The position numbers and the translations under genes are program-made. A model generated the notes under the pieces. The model was given only the letters and a program-made list of their open reading frames with translations, had not been told where the DNA came from and ran no database searches. A DNA stretch of 39,251 nt from an uncultured Collinsella sp. (GTDB taxonomy: Bacteria > Actinomycetota > Coriobacteriia > Coriobacteriales > Coriobacteriaceae), in assembly GCA_900548815.1 (NCBI GenBank), contig URLR01000010.1, forward strand, positions 1 to 39,251, in the 5' to 3' direction. The first letter of the stretch is position 1; each line of letters begins with the position of its first letter. This document shows, in pieces, positions 26,412 to 33,881 of this stretch.

Positions 26412-27542
26412 CTAGGCGCGGTGCCAGTCGGTCAGGCAGGCATCGAGGGAGGCGATGAGCGCATCTTTGTCCATGTGACGGCCGATGATGCACAGACTCG
26501 TCATGCGATCGCCCGTCTCGTCGTCCCAAATTTGCATGATCTCGGGGTTCTCGTCGATGATCTTCTGCTTCTCGCCCTCGGGCGCCGAGTCGACAAACAG
26601 GCCGTTCTCCATCAGGCGCATCTGGTGGCCGGCCTGCTCAAACATGTAGCACATGTCCGGATTGCTGGCCTGCCACAGCGGACCCTTGACGCGGATGACC
26701 TCGTCGGGCCACTCCTGCTCAACAAAATCGGTGAACTTCTGCAGGTCAAACGGCTTGCGGCGCGAGTACACAAAGGTCTCGATGTCGTACTCGAGCACCT
26801 CGGGGTCGTCGTGCTCTTCGGGATGCTCCATGGCCTCGATCCAAGCGGCGGAGTTGTAGGCGCGCATAAAGTCGAAGCGGTCGGTGTCGAGCAGCTCCTC
26901 CATGGGAACCTCGCCGTTTTGGGCCTCGACAATCACGGCGTCCTTCTGCAGACTGCGCACGATGGCCTTGAGCTCGGCGATCTGCTCGGGCGTTACGGTA
27001 TCGGTCTTGTTGAGGATGAGCGTGGAGCAGAATTCAATCTGCTGGATGAGCAGGCTCTCGATGTCGTCCTCGTCGATATCCTCGGCCAGCAGGTCGCGGC
27101 CGCCGTTGAACTCGTCGTACATGCGGGCGCAATCGACCACAGCCACGATGTTGTCGAGCGCAAGCTTGGGCTCGCCGCCCACCTTGGCCTCGTCGCAGAA
27201 GCTCGAGATGGTGTAGGCGATGGGGATAGGCTCGCAAATGCCCGAGGCCTCGATGATGATGTAATCGAAGTTGCCCGAATCGGCGATGCCCTGCAGCTGG
27301 TTGGCCAGGTCGTCCGAAAGCGTGCAGCAGATGCAGCCGTTGGTGAGCGGGATGAGGTCGTCGGTCTCGGAAAGGCCGCCGTCGGCGATGAGGCTGGCGT
27401 CGACGTTGATCTCGCCGATATCGTTGACGATCACGGCGGCGCGGATGCCGCCGTCGTTAGCGAGGATGTGGTTGAGCAGCGTGGTCTTGCCGGCACCGAG
27501 GTATCCGGTAAGCATGATGATCTTCACGGGTTTGTTGGGCAT
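26412..27542 (-). CDS. CobW/ZNG-type G3E GTPase
   Basis: A 376-residue metallochaperone-type GTPase. Walker A GYLGAGKT is at 13-20, the metal-binding CICC motif at 70-73 (NGCICC), and NKTD gives guanine specificity. A CobW C-terminal domain begins near residue 240 (DIETFVYSRRKPFD). G3E proteins insert or deliver metal, often Zn2+ or Co2+, to target enzymes. The ATG at 27542 follows AAAGGAGGG; an in-frame start 21 nt upstream lacks such a site. No Zur box or metal transporter is visible nearby, so the metal is undetermined. Confidence 0.88.
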   Translation of the reverse strand: MPNKPVKIIMLTGYLGAGKTTLLNHILANDGGIRAAVIVNDIGEINVDASLIADGGLSETDDLIPLTNGCICCTLSDDLANQLQGIADSGNFDYIIIEASGICEPIPIAYTISSFCDEAKVGGEPKLALDNIVAVVDCARMYDEFNGGRDLLAEDIDEDDIESLLIQQIEFCSTLILNKTDTVTPEQIAELKAIVRSLQKDAVIVEAQNGEVPMEELLDTDRFDFMRAYNSAAWIEAMEHPEEHDDPEVLEYDIETFVYSRRKPFDLQKFTDFVEQEWPDEVIRVKGPLWQASNPDMCYMFEQAGHQMRLMENGLFVDSAPEGEKQKIIDENPEIMQIWDDETGDRMTSLCIIGRHMDKDALIASLDACLTDWHRA

Positions 27543-27628
27543 GTGCCCTCCTTTGTTAGACATGGCTTACAGTTGAATCATATGCCAAACGCCTGCTCTT
27601 ATACCCACGCGCCGGCAAATAACACAGG

Positions 27629-27970
27629 CTACTCCCAGGCTCCCCATACATCGGGGCAATAACCGACGGTGGCCTTTTTGCCGTTACGCACGATGGGCTC
27701 GGCTAGAACCTGCTGGTTCTCGAGCAGCTTGTCGAAGCGCTGGCTAGGGGTGAGGTGCTGGATGAGTGCGAGTTTCTCCTCGTCCTTGGCTTTGGGGTTG
27801 AGCAACTTGTCGATGCCGCCGACCGCCTGCATCACGCTCGTGAGCTCGCCCTTGCTCATCTCCTTTTCCTTAAGGTCAATAAACTGCACCCTAATGCGGC
27901 GCTCCTTAAAATAGCGCTGGGCCTTCTTGGTGTCGAACGACTTTTTGGTGCCGAAGATTTGCACGTTCAT
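27629..27970 (-). CDS. ArsC/Spx-like thioredoxin-fold protein lacking the N-terminal cysteine
   Basis: A 113-residue protein of the ArsC/Spx/YffB family. It has a thioredoxin-like N-terminus MNVQIFGTKKSFDTKKAQRY, the helix MSKGELTSVMQAVG, and the cis-Pro-side motif LAEPIVRNGKKATVG. The catalytic cysteine expected at position 11 (GTKKC) is Ser here (TCG). Two base changes would be needed to restore it. Only Cys104 (GYCPD) remains, so arsenate reduction by the usual thiol route is unlikely; a regulatory or binding role is more plausible. It lies 16 nt after the FMN reductase gene, and they probably share a transcript. Confidence 0.8.
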   Translation of the reverse strand: MNVQIFGTKKSFDTKKAQRYFKERRIRVQFIDLKEKEMSKGELTSVMQAVGGIDKLLNPKAKDEEKLALIQHLTPSQRFDKLLENQQVLAEPIVRNGKKATVGYCPDVWGAWE

Positions 27971-27986
27971 AGTATGTTCCGCCGTT

Positions 27987-28610
27987 CTACCTGATAAAGT
28001 TGGTGCGCTTGCGATCGGCTTCGGGGGCTTCGATGCCGGCGGCCTGTCCTGCCTCGATACAGCGCAGGAGCCAGGCCATGTTTTTGCCGATGTTTCGCAT
28101 GGTGGCAAGGCCCTCGGCATCCCCATCGGCGTCGCCGGGCACGCGGCCAAACACGTTGTTCCAGTAGGTGGAGGCAACTACGGGCATTTGCTTAATGGTG
28201 AAGTACTTGTTGAGCACATCGAAGGTGGTCGAGGTGCCGCCGCGACGGGCGACGGCGACCGCGGCGCCGGGTTTGTGCTCAAAGGCATGCCCGCCTGCAT
28301 AGAAGGCGCGATCGAGGGCCGAAAGGATGCGTCCGCTGGGGTGCGCATAATAGACGGGTGAGCCAAAGACAAAGCCATCTGCCTGCTCGGCGGCAGCGAT
28401 GAGCTCGTTCACCACGTCGTCGTCAAAGGTGCAGCGACCGCCAAGCTTGCCGCACTGGCCACAACCGATGCAATCGCGAATGGGCTTGGCGCCCAGCTGA
28501 AACACCTCGGTATCAATGCCTTCTGCATTGAGCTGCTCGGCGACCTCGGCGAGTGCGCGGGCGGTGTTGCCGTTTGCCTTGGGGCTGCCATTGACCAAAA
28601 GAACCTTCAT
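27987..28610 (-). CDS. Flavodoxin-fold NAD(P)H-dependent FMN reductase family protein
   Basis: A protein of about 207 residues. MKVLLVNGSPKANGNTARAL forms the FMN phosphate loop and FGSPVYYAHPSGRILSALDR the second flavin-binding segment. Between them CIGCGQCGKLGGRC, a cysteine-rich loop common in iron-sulfur flavoprotein-like reductases, has four cysteines. Such proteins reduce quinones, flavins or azo/nitro compounds in anaerobes. The start is ATG at 28610 (or GTG at 28613) after AGAGGGAG. It is the upstream partner of the ArsC-like gene. Confidence 0.87.
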   Translation of the reverse strand: MKVLLVNGSPKANGNTARALAEVAEQLNAEGIDTEVFQLGAKPIRDCIGCGQCGKLGGRCTFDDDVVNELIAAAEQADGFVFGSPVYYAHPSGRILSALDRAFYAGGHAFEHKPGAAVAVARRGGTSTTFDVLNKYFTIKQMPVVASTYWNNVFGRVPGDADGDAEGLATMRNIGKNMAWLLRCIEAGQAAGIEAPEADRKRTNFIR

Positions 28611-28685
28611 CACAAACTCCCTCTGCTGTTGGTGACTTCTGCAGAGGATTATCGCACGATGAGGGGAGGCAGTGCGGGCGCGGTG

Positions 28686-30215
28686 CTAATCCAGTTTGGT
28701 ACCTGGCACCTGCACGGCTTTCCTGAGCAACGCTTTGAGCTCGTTCAAAATCGAAACGGGCTGACGGTCGACGCCGTCCAGATGGAGCGTGGCCAAGCGA
28801 ATGGGCGGCTGATATTCAAGCGAGCCGATGAGCACGGGAGAACCCAAGAACCGTTCGATGTCGCCTGCGATCTCATCGATTGCCTCGGGGCCGAGCTCAT
28901 CGAAGAGTGCCACGAACGTTGGCCCCGTCGAGCGGAACAGGCGGCCCTTGCCGCGCGAACAATCCATGAGGCAGGCGGCGCTTTCGGCGAGCACACGGTC
29001 GCCTGCATCGAATCCAAAGCGGGCATTGACCTCGGCGATATCGTCGACCTTAATGGCAATAAAGCCTGCCTCGCGCGGCACGCGGCGCATCTCTCCAATA
29101 GCGTTGACAAGTGCGTGGACATCGCCCAGGCCCGTTACCGAGTCGGTCGTATCCGCTAGGCTTCGGTTGACGATAATGCCCACATACATGCTGGGCTCGG
29201 TATCGGTGCCGTCTAAGCGGTAGCCCGTGCAGTCGCAAAGCACGTATTTTCCGGTGGCGTCCATTACGCGATACTGCATGTAGTGGAAGTGCCACGTGCT
29301 GTTTATCACCATGTCGAGCTCGGCGCGTACGTTGTCGCGGTCCTCGGGATGAACGCGGGCGAGCCACATGTCGAGTGAGTTAAAAGGGTGCTGGGAGGGC
29401 AGGTCAAAATCGCGCACGGCGTTAACCGACCATTGCGATTCGCCCGTATCGAGGTTAAGGATGAACGGATAGCGCGTCTCGGAGCTCATGGAGATCGCTT
29501 GGAACACCCGGTCGTTGCAGGGAAGCTGATCGACGATTGGGCGTTGCGGCGCGTCATTGTCTTTCGGCTGCTGCACACGATGCATAAGCTTATAGCGATA
29601 CATCTTGCGATCGGCATCCATCGTCATCTGGCGGCGTGTGTCGCCGGCAGGTGGATCGACGCGCGAGCAGCCAAAGCTAAAGCTGCCGATCATGGGCGCC
29701 TTGCCGCCTGAGCTCGCCTCGATCAGCCCGGCACGTACCTGCTCCAAGCGCTGCTCGAGTTCAGTCTCGTTTGCGGAGGGCGAGATGAGCACAAACTCGT
29801 CTCCACCGATACGGAACAGCATTTCATCGTGCTCCATGGTTTCGGAGAGCGTGCGGCAGATGCCCAGAATATAGCGATTGCCTTCGGCGTGGCCAAACCT
29901 ATCATTGCAATGTTTGAGATGGTCGATGTCAATATAGGCGCAGGTGAAGGGGTCGCCTTTGTGCCAGAGTTGCTCGACGTGACGGTCGAATCCGTTGCGG
30001 TTGCCCAAGTTGGTGAGCGGATCGATATAGGCGTTGCGCTCAAGCAGCTGGCGCTCTTGTTGCAGGATGGCATGCGTCTTTTGCAGTTGCTCGCCAACGG
30101 CGCGTAGCCCAGCAGGCAGCGCGGCAACATCGAGTTCGGCGGTCGAGACGCCGTTCGCAAGTCGCTGAAGATAGGCAATAATCGATTGCTCGCCCAGGCG
30201 ATACGACTCGTTCAT
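28686..30215 (-). CDS. GGDEF-PAS-degenerate GGDEF signalling protein
   Basis: A 509-residue cytoplasmic protein. A short helical N-terminus precedes a GGDEF domain starting YIDPLTNLGNRNGF near 63, with an intact RIGGDEF (GGDEF at 137-141). A PAS-like domain follows (about 250-370, PFNSLDMWLARVHPEDRDNV). A second GGDEF-like fold then opens SVTGLGDVHALVNAI but reads FRSTGPTFVALF where the signature should be. The first domain should make c-di-GMP. The inhibitory RxxD site has Met127 instead of Arg, so product inhibition is probably weak. The ATG at 30215 follows AAGGAGG. An EAL remnant lies upstream on the same strand. Confidence 0.88.
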   Translation of the reverse strand: MNESYRLGEQSIIAYLQRLANGVSTAELDVAALPAGLRAVGEQLQKTHAILQQERQLLERNAYIDPLTNLGNRNGFDRHVEQLWHKGDPFTCAYIDIDHLKHCNDRFGHAEGNRYILGICRTLSETMEHDEMLFRIGGDEFVLISPSANETELEQRLEQVRAGLIEASSGGKAPMIGSFSFGCSRVDPPAGDTRRQMTMDADRKMYRYKLMHRVQQPKDNDAPQRPIVDQLPCNDRVFQAISMSSETRYPFILNLDTGESQWSVNAVRDFDLPSQHPFNSLDMWLARVHPEDRDNVRAELDMVINSTWHFHYMQYRVMDATGKYVLCDCTGYRLDGTDTEPSMYVGIIVNRSLADTTDSVTGLGDVHALVNAIGEMRRVPREAGFIAIKVDDIAEVNARFGFDAGDRVLAESAACLMDCSRGKGRLFRSTGPTFVALFDELGPEAIDEIAGDIERFLGSPVLIGSLEYQPPIRLATLHLDGVDRQPVSILNELKALLRKAVQVPGTKLD

Positions 30216-30253
30216 GATGGATAACCTCCTTGGGCGGAACAACGGTTTGTATC

Positions 30254-30284
30254 ATATCCCCAATTCGGTTTGAATTGGGGATAT
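30254..30284. promoter_or_regulatory. Perfect 13-bp hairpin upstream of the GGDEF gene
   Basis: ATATCCCCAATTC (30254-30266) and GAATTGGGGATAT (30272-30284) pair perfectly with a 5-nt loop. It ends 39 nt before the GGDEF start. There is no T run on either side, so an operator or RNA stability element fits better than a terminator. Confidence 0.6.
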
Positions 30285-30342
30285 AAGTTAGCTAATGGAG
30301 ACAAATATCCCCTTCGACGGTGGCGTTTTGCGCGCGAGCGTA

Positions 30343-30639
30343 TCAGTTGTTATTGCCGCCATCGAGCAATGCCTCAAAATCCTTCGCCTGCATGGGGCGG
30401 TAGTAGAGGAAGCCCTGAGCGTAGCGGGCGCCCATTTGTCGTAGCATGTTCGCCTGCTCATTTGTCTCGACGCCTTCGACCACGACGGGCAGATGGAGCG
30501 ACTGCGCCATTTCGAGCATCGATGAAATGATTTGCGTGCTGCGGCCTTGATCGCCGTCGACGGGCGCAATCTGCCAAATGTGCTTGTCGAGCGTCACCAT
30601 AAAGCCGCTTTCCTCGAGTGCGGGGATATGGGTGCACAT
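30343..30639 (-). pseudogene. EAL-domain remnant with internal deletion
   Basis: The open stretch begins HIPALEESGFMVTLDKHIW, which matches the first third of an EAL phosphodiesterase domain. It jumps in frame to VDGDQGRSTQIISSMLEMAQ, then VVVEGVETNEQANMLRQMGA and QGFLYYRPMQAKDFEALL, the last third. The E-x-L motif and the central metal-binding strands with the DDFG-type loop are gone, roughly 100 residues. No ribosome site or proper domain start precedes it. I read it as the deleted remains of a c-di-GMP phosphodiesterase. Confidence 0.75.
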
Positions 30640-30717
30640 GCTGTGGACGGCTATTATTCGACAGGCGGTAGCGCGACGATGCGATGTTCGATGAAAATGC
30701 GACTGAGACGATATATG

Positions 30718-30746
30718 TTGACGGGTATACTTGTTCCGGTTTTAAA
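30718..30746 (+). promoter_or_regulatory. Candidate promoter of the patatin-like gene
   Basis: TTGACG (30718-30723) and TTTAAA (30741-30746) are 17 nt apart. A start near 30752 would give a very short leader before the ATG at 30768. The -35 is strong and the -10 is weak. Confidence 0.4.
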
Positions 30747-30767
30747 CGCAGGAACGGAGATGGTCGC

Positions 30768-31637
30768 ATGGCACAGCCGGATACGACGCGCACGGTGGGG
30801 CTCGCGCTCGAGGGAGGCGGCTACCGCGGTATGTATACGGCGGGCGTGCTCGACGGTTGGATGGAGCACGGTTTGACCTGCGACCATATGGTGGGTGTCT
30901 CGGCGGGGGCGGCGTTTGGCTACAACTTTAAATCGCGGCAGATCGGACGTGCCATTCGCTACAACAAGGCCTATTGTGCCGACAAGCGCTATGCGGGTGT
31001 AGCAAGCTGGCTGCGGACCGGCGACATGTTCAATGCCGATTTTGCCTATCACGAGGTGCCTATCGAGCGCGATCCCATTGACTTGGAGGCGTATCGCGCC
31101 TGTCCCATGCGGTTTACGTGCGTGTGTACTGATATCGAGACGGGCAAGGCCGTCTACCACGACCTGCCCTATGGCGACGAGAGGGATATCGAGTGGATCC
31201 GGGCATCGTCGGCGATTCCTGTGGCGACGCGTCCCGTTGCTATTGACGGGCATAAGTATCTGGATGGTGGCGTGGCCGATTCCATTCCCAGCGCTTGGTT
31301 GTTTTCACAGGGGTATGACCGCAATATCGTGGTACTCACGCAGCCGGCGGGCTTTGTGAAGCAGCCCAACAGCGTGATGCCCATGCTGCGTCGCGTGTTC
31401 CGTCACTACCCGGAGTTTGTCGCAGCGCTTGAGCACCGGCATGAGGTTTACAATACCACGCTCGATGACCTGGCACGTCGTGAGGCCGCCGGCGATATCT
31501 TTGTGGTGCGTCCGAGCGAATCGGTGAAGGTGCCGTCGCTGTGTCGCGAGCCCGATGAACTTGAACGCATCTACCAGATTGGTCGCCGCGATGCGGAGGC
31601 GACCTTGCCGGCACTGGAGGCATATCTGGCAGAGTAG
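30768..31637 (+). CDS. Patatin-like phospholipase
   Basis: A 289-residue serine lipase-type protein. The oxyanion loop GGGYRG is at 16-21, the nucleophile elbow GVSAG at 43-47 (Ser45), and the Asp of the catalytic dyad sits in LDGGVADSIP (Asp166). A C-terminal helical extension follows, as in the YjjU/RssA branch. It is probably cytoplasmic, since no signal peptide is seen. The ATG at 30768 follows a GGAG site; 28 extra in-frame codons upstream overlap the promoter and are not used. Substrate lipids are unknown. Confidence 0.88.
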   Translation: MAQPDTTRTVGLALEGGGYRGMYTAGVLDGWMEHGLTCDHMVGVSAGAAFGYNFKSRQIGRAIRYNKAYCADKRYAGVASWLRTGDMFNADFAYHEVPIERDPIDLEAYRACPMRFTCVCTDIETGKAVYHDLPYGDERDIEWIRASSAIPVATRPVAIDGHKYLDGGVADSIPSAWLFSQGYDRNIVVLTQPAGFVKQPNSVMPMLRRVFRHYPEFVAALEHRHEVYNTTLDDLARREAAGDIFVVRPSESVKVPSLCREPDELERIYQIGRRDAEATLPALEAYLAE

Positions 31638-31659
31638 GGCAAACTGCCGCGTGCTCAGC

Positions 31660-31705
31660 GGAAAGCGCATCCCAGAATGGACGTCCAAACTGGGATGCGC
31701 TTTCC
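31660..31705. terminator. Perfect 15-bp hairpin after the patatin-like gene
   Basis: GGAAAGCGCATCCCA (31660-31674) pairs perfectly with TGGGATGCGCTTTCC (31691-31705), with a 16-nt loop. It lies between convergent patatin and thiE genes. There is no T run, so a bidirectional or Rho-assisted terminator is the best guess. Confidence 0.6.
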
Positions 31706-31749
31706 ATTGCTGAAGTTATGGGGCCGCGGAGCAACTGCTCGGCTTATGC

Positions 31750-32445
31750 CTATGCCTGCTGCCAGGTGTCTACGAGCTCCTTGGCCGCGGCGTAGGGGTC
31801 ATCGGCGCTGCAGACGGCACTCACCACAAAGAAGCCGTCGACGCCGGTAGCCTTGAGCTGCGGAAGGTCGGCCGTCTTGACGCCGCCGCCCACCACGATG
31901 GGCACGGGGCTTGCCGCATGGAGCGCGGCCAGGTCCTCAAAGCTCTTGGTGATGATAGAGCCATCGGCTGCGCGTCCGCAGTCGCGCTTGGTCTCGGTCT
32001 CGTGGAGCGGGCCGATGCCCAGGTAGTCGACCAGGCTCATGTCGGCGGTCTTGACGTACTCGAGCATCTCCTCGCAACGGGCCGAAAGGCCCACGATGGC
32101 ATCGGGGCCCAAAAGTTTGCGGCAGACCTCGACGGGAATATCGCTCTGGCCTACATGCACGCCATCGACAGCAATACCCTGCTCGCGCGCGGCGAGTACG
32201 CAGTCCAGGCGGTCGTCGATTAACAGGGCGACCTGACCGGTCTTGCCAGCCTGTGCGATTGCCTGCGCGGCGTCGCCGGTCAGTGCGATGATCTCGCGGG
32301 CGCTTGCCACCTTGGAGCGCACCTGGATGCAGGTAAAGCCTGCGTCGAGCGCCTGGGCCACCACATCGCCCACGGGGCGTCCCAGCGTGTTTTCGGGGCC
32401 GAGTACTAGATAGGCCGAGATATCAAGGTTGTCGCGGATGCTCAT
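31750..32445 (-). CDS. thiE: Thiamine-phosphate synthase
   Basis: A 231-residue TIM-barrel enzyme that joins HMP-pyrophosphate and thiazole phosphate into thiamine phosphate. Visible motifs are CIQVRSK (diphosphate side), LLIDDRLDCVLA, GVHVGQSDIP, GLSARCEEMLEYV, and GPLHETETKRDCG, which stands in for the usual GPxFxTxTK loop. PIVVGGGV and VDGFFVVSAV complete the phosphate-binding loops. It is the last gene of the operon, and its ATG overlaps the stop of the thiamine-binding protein gene by 4 nt. Confidence 0.93.
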   Translation of the reverse strand: MSIRDNLDISAYLVLGPENTLGRPVGDVVAQALDAGFTCIQVRSKVASAREIIALTGDAAQAIAQAGKTGQVALLIDDRLDCVLAAREQGIAVDGVHVGQSDIPVEVCRKLLGPDAIVGLSARCEEMLEYVKTADMSLVDYLGIGPLHETETKRDCGRAADGSIITKSFEDLAALHAASPVPIVVGGGVKTADLPQLKATGVDGFFVVSAVCSADDPYAAAKELVDTWQQA

Positions 32446-32783
32446 CGTGCTTCCTCCTGCTTCTTGGTCTGTGCTTCCATGCGCTCGAGCTTGCCGGTCA
32501 TGGTGTCGGTAAATCCGGGACGAATATCGGCTTTGAGCACGACTTCGGTGCGGATGCCCTTGTTTGCCAGAACAAAGGTTGCGTCGCGCACGACCTGCAT
32601 GACCTCGTCCCAGTCGCCTTCGATCTCGGTAAACATCGAGGTGGTGCGGTTGGGAAGGCCGCTCTCGCGTATGACGCGCACGACCTCGGCGACCTCGGCG
32701 GAGAGCTCATCGCCGGTGCCGCACGGGGCGATGGCCACGGCGACGAGCGTGTTCATGCCGGCATTGGTTGTGGGCTCGGACAT
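32442..32783 (-). CDS. Thiamine-binding protein of the MTH1187/YkoF family
   Basis: A 113-residue protein with the PF01910 fold. VAVAIAPCGTGDELSAEVAE is the first strand and loop, MFTEIEGDWDEVMQVVRDAT the mid region, and RTEVVLKADIRPGF the final strand. The family binds thiamine or its HMP moiety and often sits in thiamine operons, where it may chaperone or buffer the vitamin. It lies 3 nt after thiM and overlaps thiE by 4 nt, so tight coupling is clear. The exact role is not known. Confidence 0.88.
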   Translation of the reverse strand: MSEPTTNAGMNTLVAVAIAPCGTGDELSAEVAEVVRVIRESGLPNRTTSMFTEIEGDWDEVMQVVRDATFVLANKGIRTEVVLKADIRPGFTDTMTGKLERMEAQTKKQEEAR

Positions 32784-32786
32784 GGC

Positions 32787-33626
32787 CTATGCCTCCTCGA
32801 GCTCGAGTTGGTTATCGGCAATGTCCTGGGCGGTTGCGCGGTAGAGCTCGTCGATAAAGGCGACCTTAAAGCTTGCCGGGGCATCGGCGACAGCGGCGGC
32901 GCGCGTGCCGGCAACGTTGTAGACGGCGGTGCCGCAGACGGCTGCCGTAAACGGATCGGCAGCGCAGGCGTACACGGCCAGCACGCCGCCCTGCGAGCAG
33001 CCGCAGCCGGTGATCTTGGACATGAGCGGGCTGCCGCCGTGGGACTTGGCCACGGTCGTGCCGTCGGTGATTAGGTCGACTTCGCCCGAGACCACTACGG
33101 CGCCGCCGGTGTAGCGAGCGAGCGCCACGGCAGCATCGCGGGCGGCGTCGACCGTGTCGGTGGTATCGACACCGCGCACGCGGCTCAGATCAGCCGCCTC
33201 GCCCTCAAGGCCCCACAGGCCGGCGAGCGCGATGATCTCGGAGGCGTTGCCGCGTACGATGGCGGGCTTGTACTGCTTGAGCTCGTTTACCAGCTGGGTG
33301 CGCAGGCTGCCGATGCCCAGGCCCACCGGATCGAGCACCCAGGGCTTGCCGGCGTCGTGTGCCGCCTTGGCCGCGCGGGGAATCGTCTGCTCGTAGATGG
33401 GGAAGAGCGTGCCCATGTTGAGATAGATGGCGCCGCCGCCGGCAACGAGCGCCTCGCCCTCGTCGGGCAGATAGACCATGGCGGCCGAACCGCCCACGGC
33501 GAGCTGCGCGTTGGCGACAAAGTCGATCGTCACCGTGTTGGTGATGGAGCCAGCCATCGGATTGGTGGCGCGAATCTCATCCACGGCCTTGACCATATGT
33601 TGCTTAAGCTGTTCCGAATCAATCAC
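32787..33626 (-). CDS. thiM: Hydroxyethylthiazole kinase
   Basis: A 279-residue ribokinase-like enzyme that phosphorylates the thiazole alcohol for thiamine salvage. Motifs include SITNTVTIDFVANAQLAVGG with AAMVYLPDE (substrate side), WVLDPVGLGI, IVRGNASEI, VVVSGEVDLITDG, and the anion-hole region SKITGCGCSQGG near the C-terminal third. The GTG at 33626 is chosen because AAGGAGG precedes it; the longer in-frame reading runs through the riboswitch and is not real. It is the first gene of the operon, directly behind the TPP riboswitch terminator. Confidence 0.93.
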   Translation of the reverse strand: MIDSEQLKQHMVKAVDEIRATNPMAGSITNTVTIDFVANAQLAVGGSAAMVYLPDEGEALVAGGGAIYLNMGTLFPIYEQTIPRAAKAAHDAGKPWVLDPVGLGIGSLRTQLVNELKQYKPAIVRGNASEIIALAGLWGLEGEAADLSRVRGVDTTDTVDAARDAAVALARYTGGAVVVSGEVDLITDGTTVAKSHGGSPLMSKITGCGCSQGGVLAVYACAADPFTAAVCGTAVYNVAGTRAAAVADAPASFKVAFIDELYRATAQDIADNQLELEEA

Positions 33627-33647
33627 TGCACATGCCTCCTTGGCATA

Positions 33648-33679
33648 GAAAAGGGGCGCTGTGCATAGACAGCGCCCCT
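33648..33679 (-). terminator. Attenuator terminator of the TPP riboswitch
   Basis: AGGGGCGCTGT (33652-33662) pairs perfectly with ACAGCGCCCCT (33669-33679) and is followed on the minus strand by TTTT. It lies between the TPP aptamer and the thiM ribosome site, so high TPP should stop transcription here. Confidence 0.85.
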
Positions 33680-33690
33680 GTAAAGGCGGC

Positions 33691-33782
33691 ATGCTCCCTA
33701 CGCCAGCATTAACTGACAGGTTCAAAGGATTGGGCCCCATGCCCTCTCAGCCTTGTGGTTTGCACCGCCGGCACTCCCGCAT
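33691..33782 (-). ncRNA. TPP riboswitch (THI element)
   Basis: On the minus strand the conserved CTGAGA (plus 33745-33750) and GAACCTG (plus 33717-33723) appear, then TTAAT and the GCGTAGGGA end at about 33694-33702. Closing bases ATGC (33782-33779) and GCAT (33694-33691) can form P1. All pyrimidine- and pyrophosphate-sensor landmarks are present in the right order. It controls thiM, the thiamine-binding protein and thiE through the adjacent terminator. Confidence 0.95.
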
Positions 33783-33809
33783 CGAATCTGTTGTTCCCTA
33801 TACTAACGC

Positions 33810-33844
33810 ACCTGCCAAAAAGGGACAGGTTTATTTTGGCAGGT
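33810..33844. repeat. REP-like palindrome R5
   Basis: A perfect 11-bp stem ACCTGCCAAAA (33810-33820) with TTTTGGCAGGT (33834-33844) holds a loop AGGGACAGGTTTA. The core is nearly identical to R2. It lies between the divergent thiM operon and HAD gene, close to both promoter regions; TACAAT at 33848-33853 is a possible -10 for the HAD gene. Confidence 0.8.
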
Positions 33845-33881
33845 CGTTACAATAGGTAGGACCGATACGAATGGGGACTTC

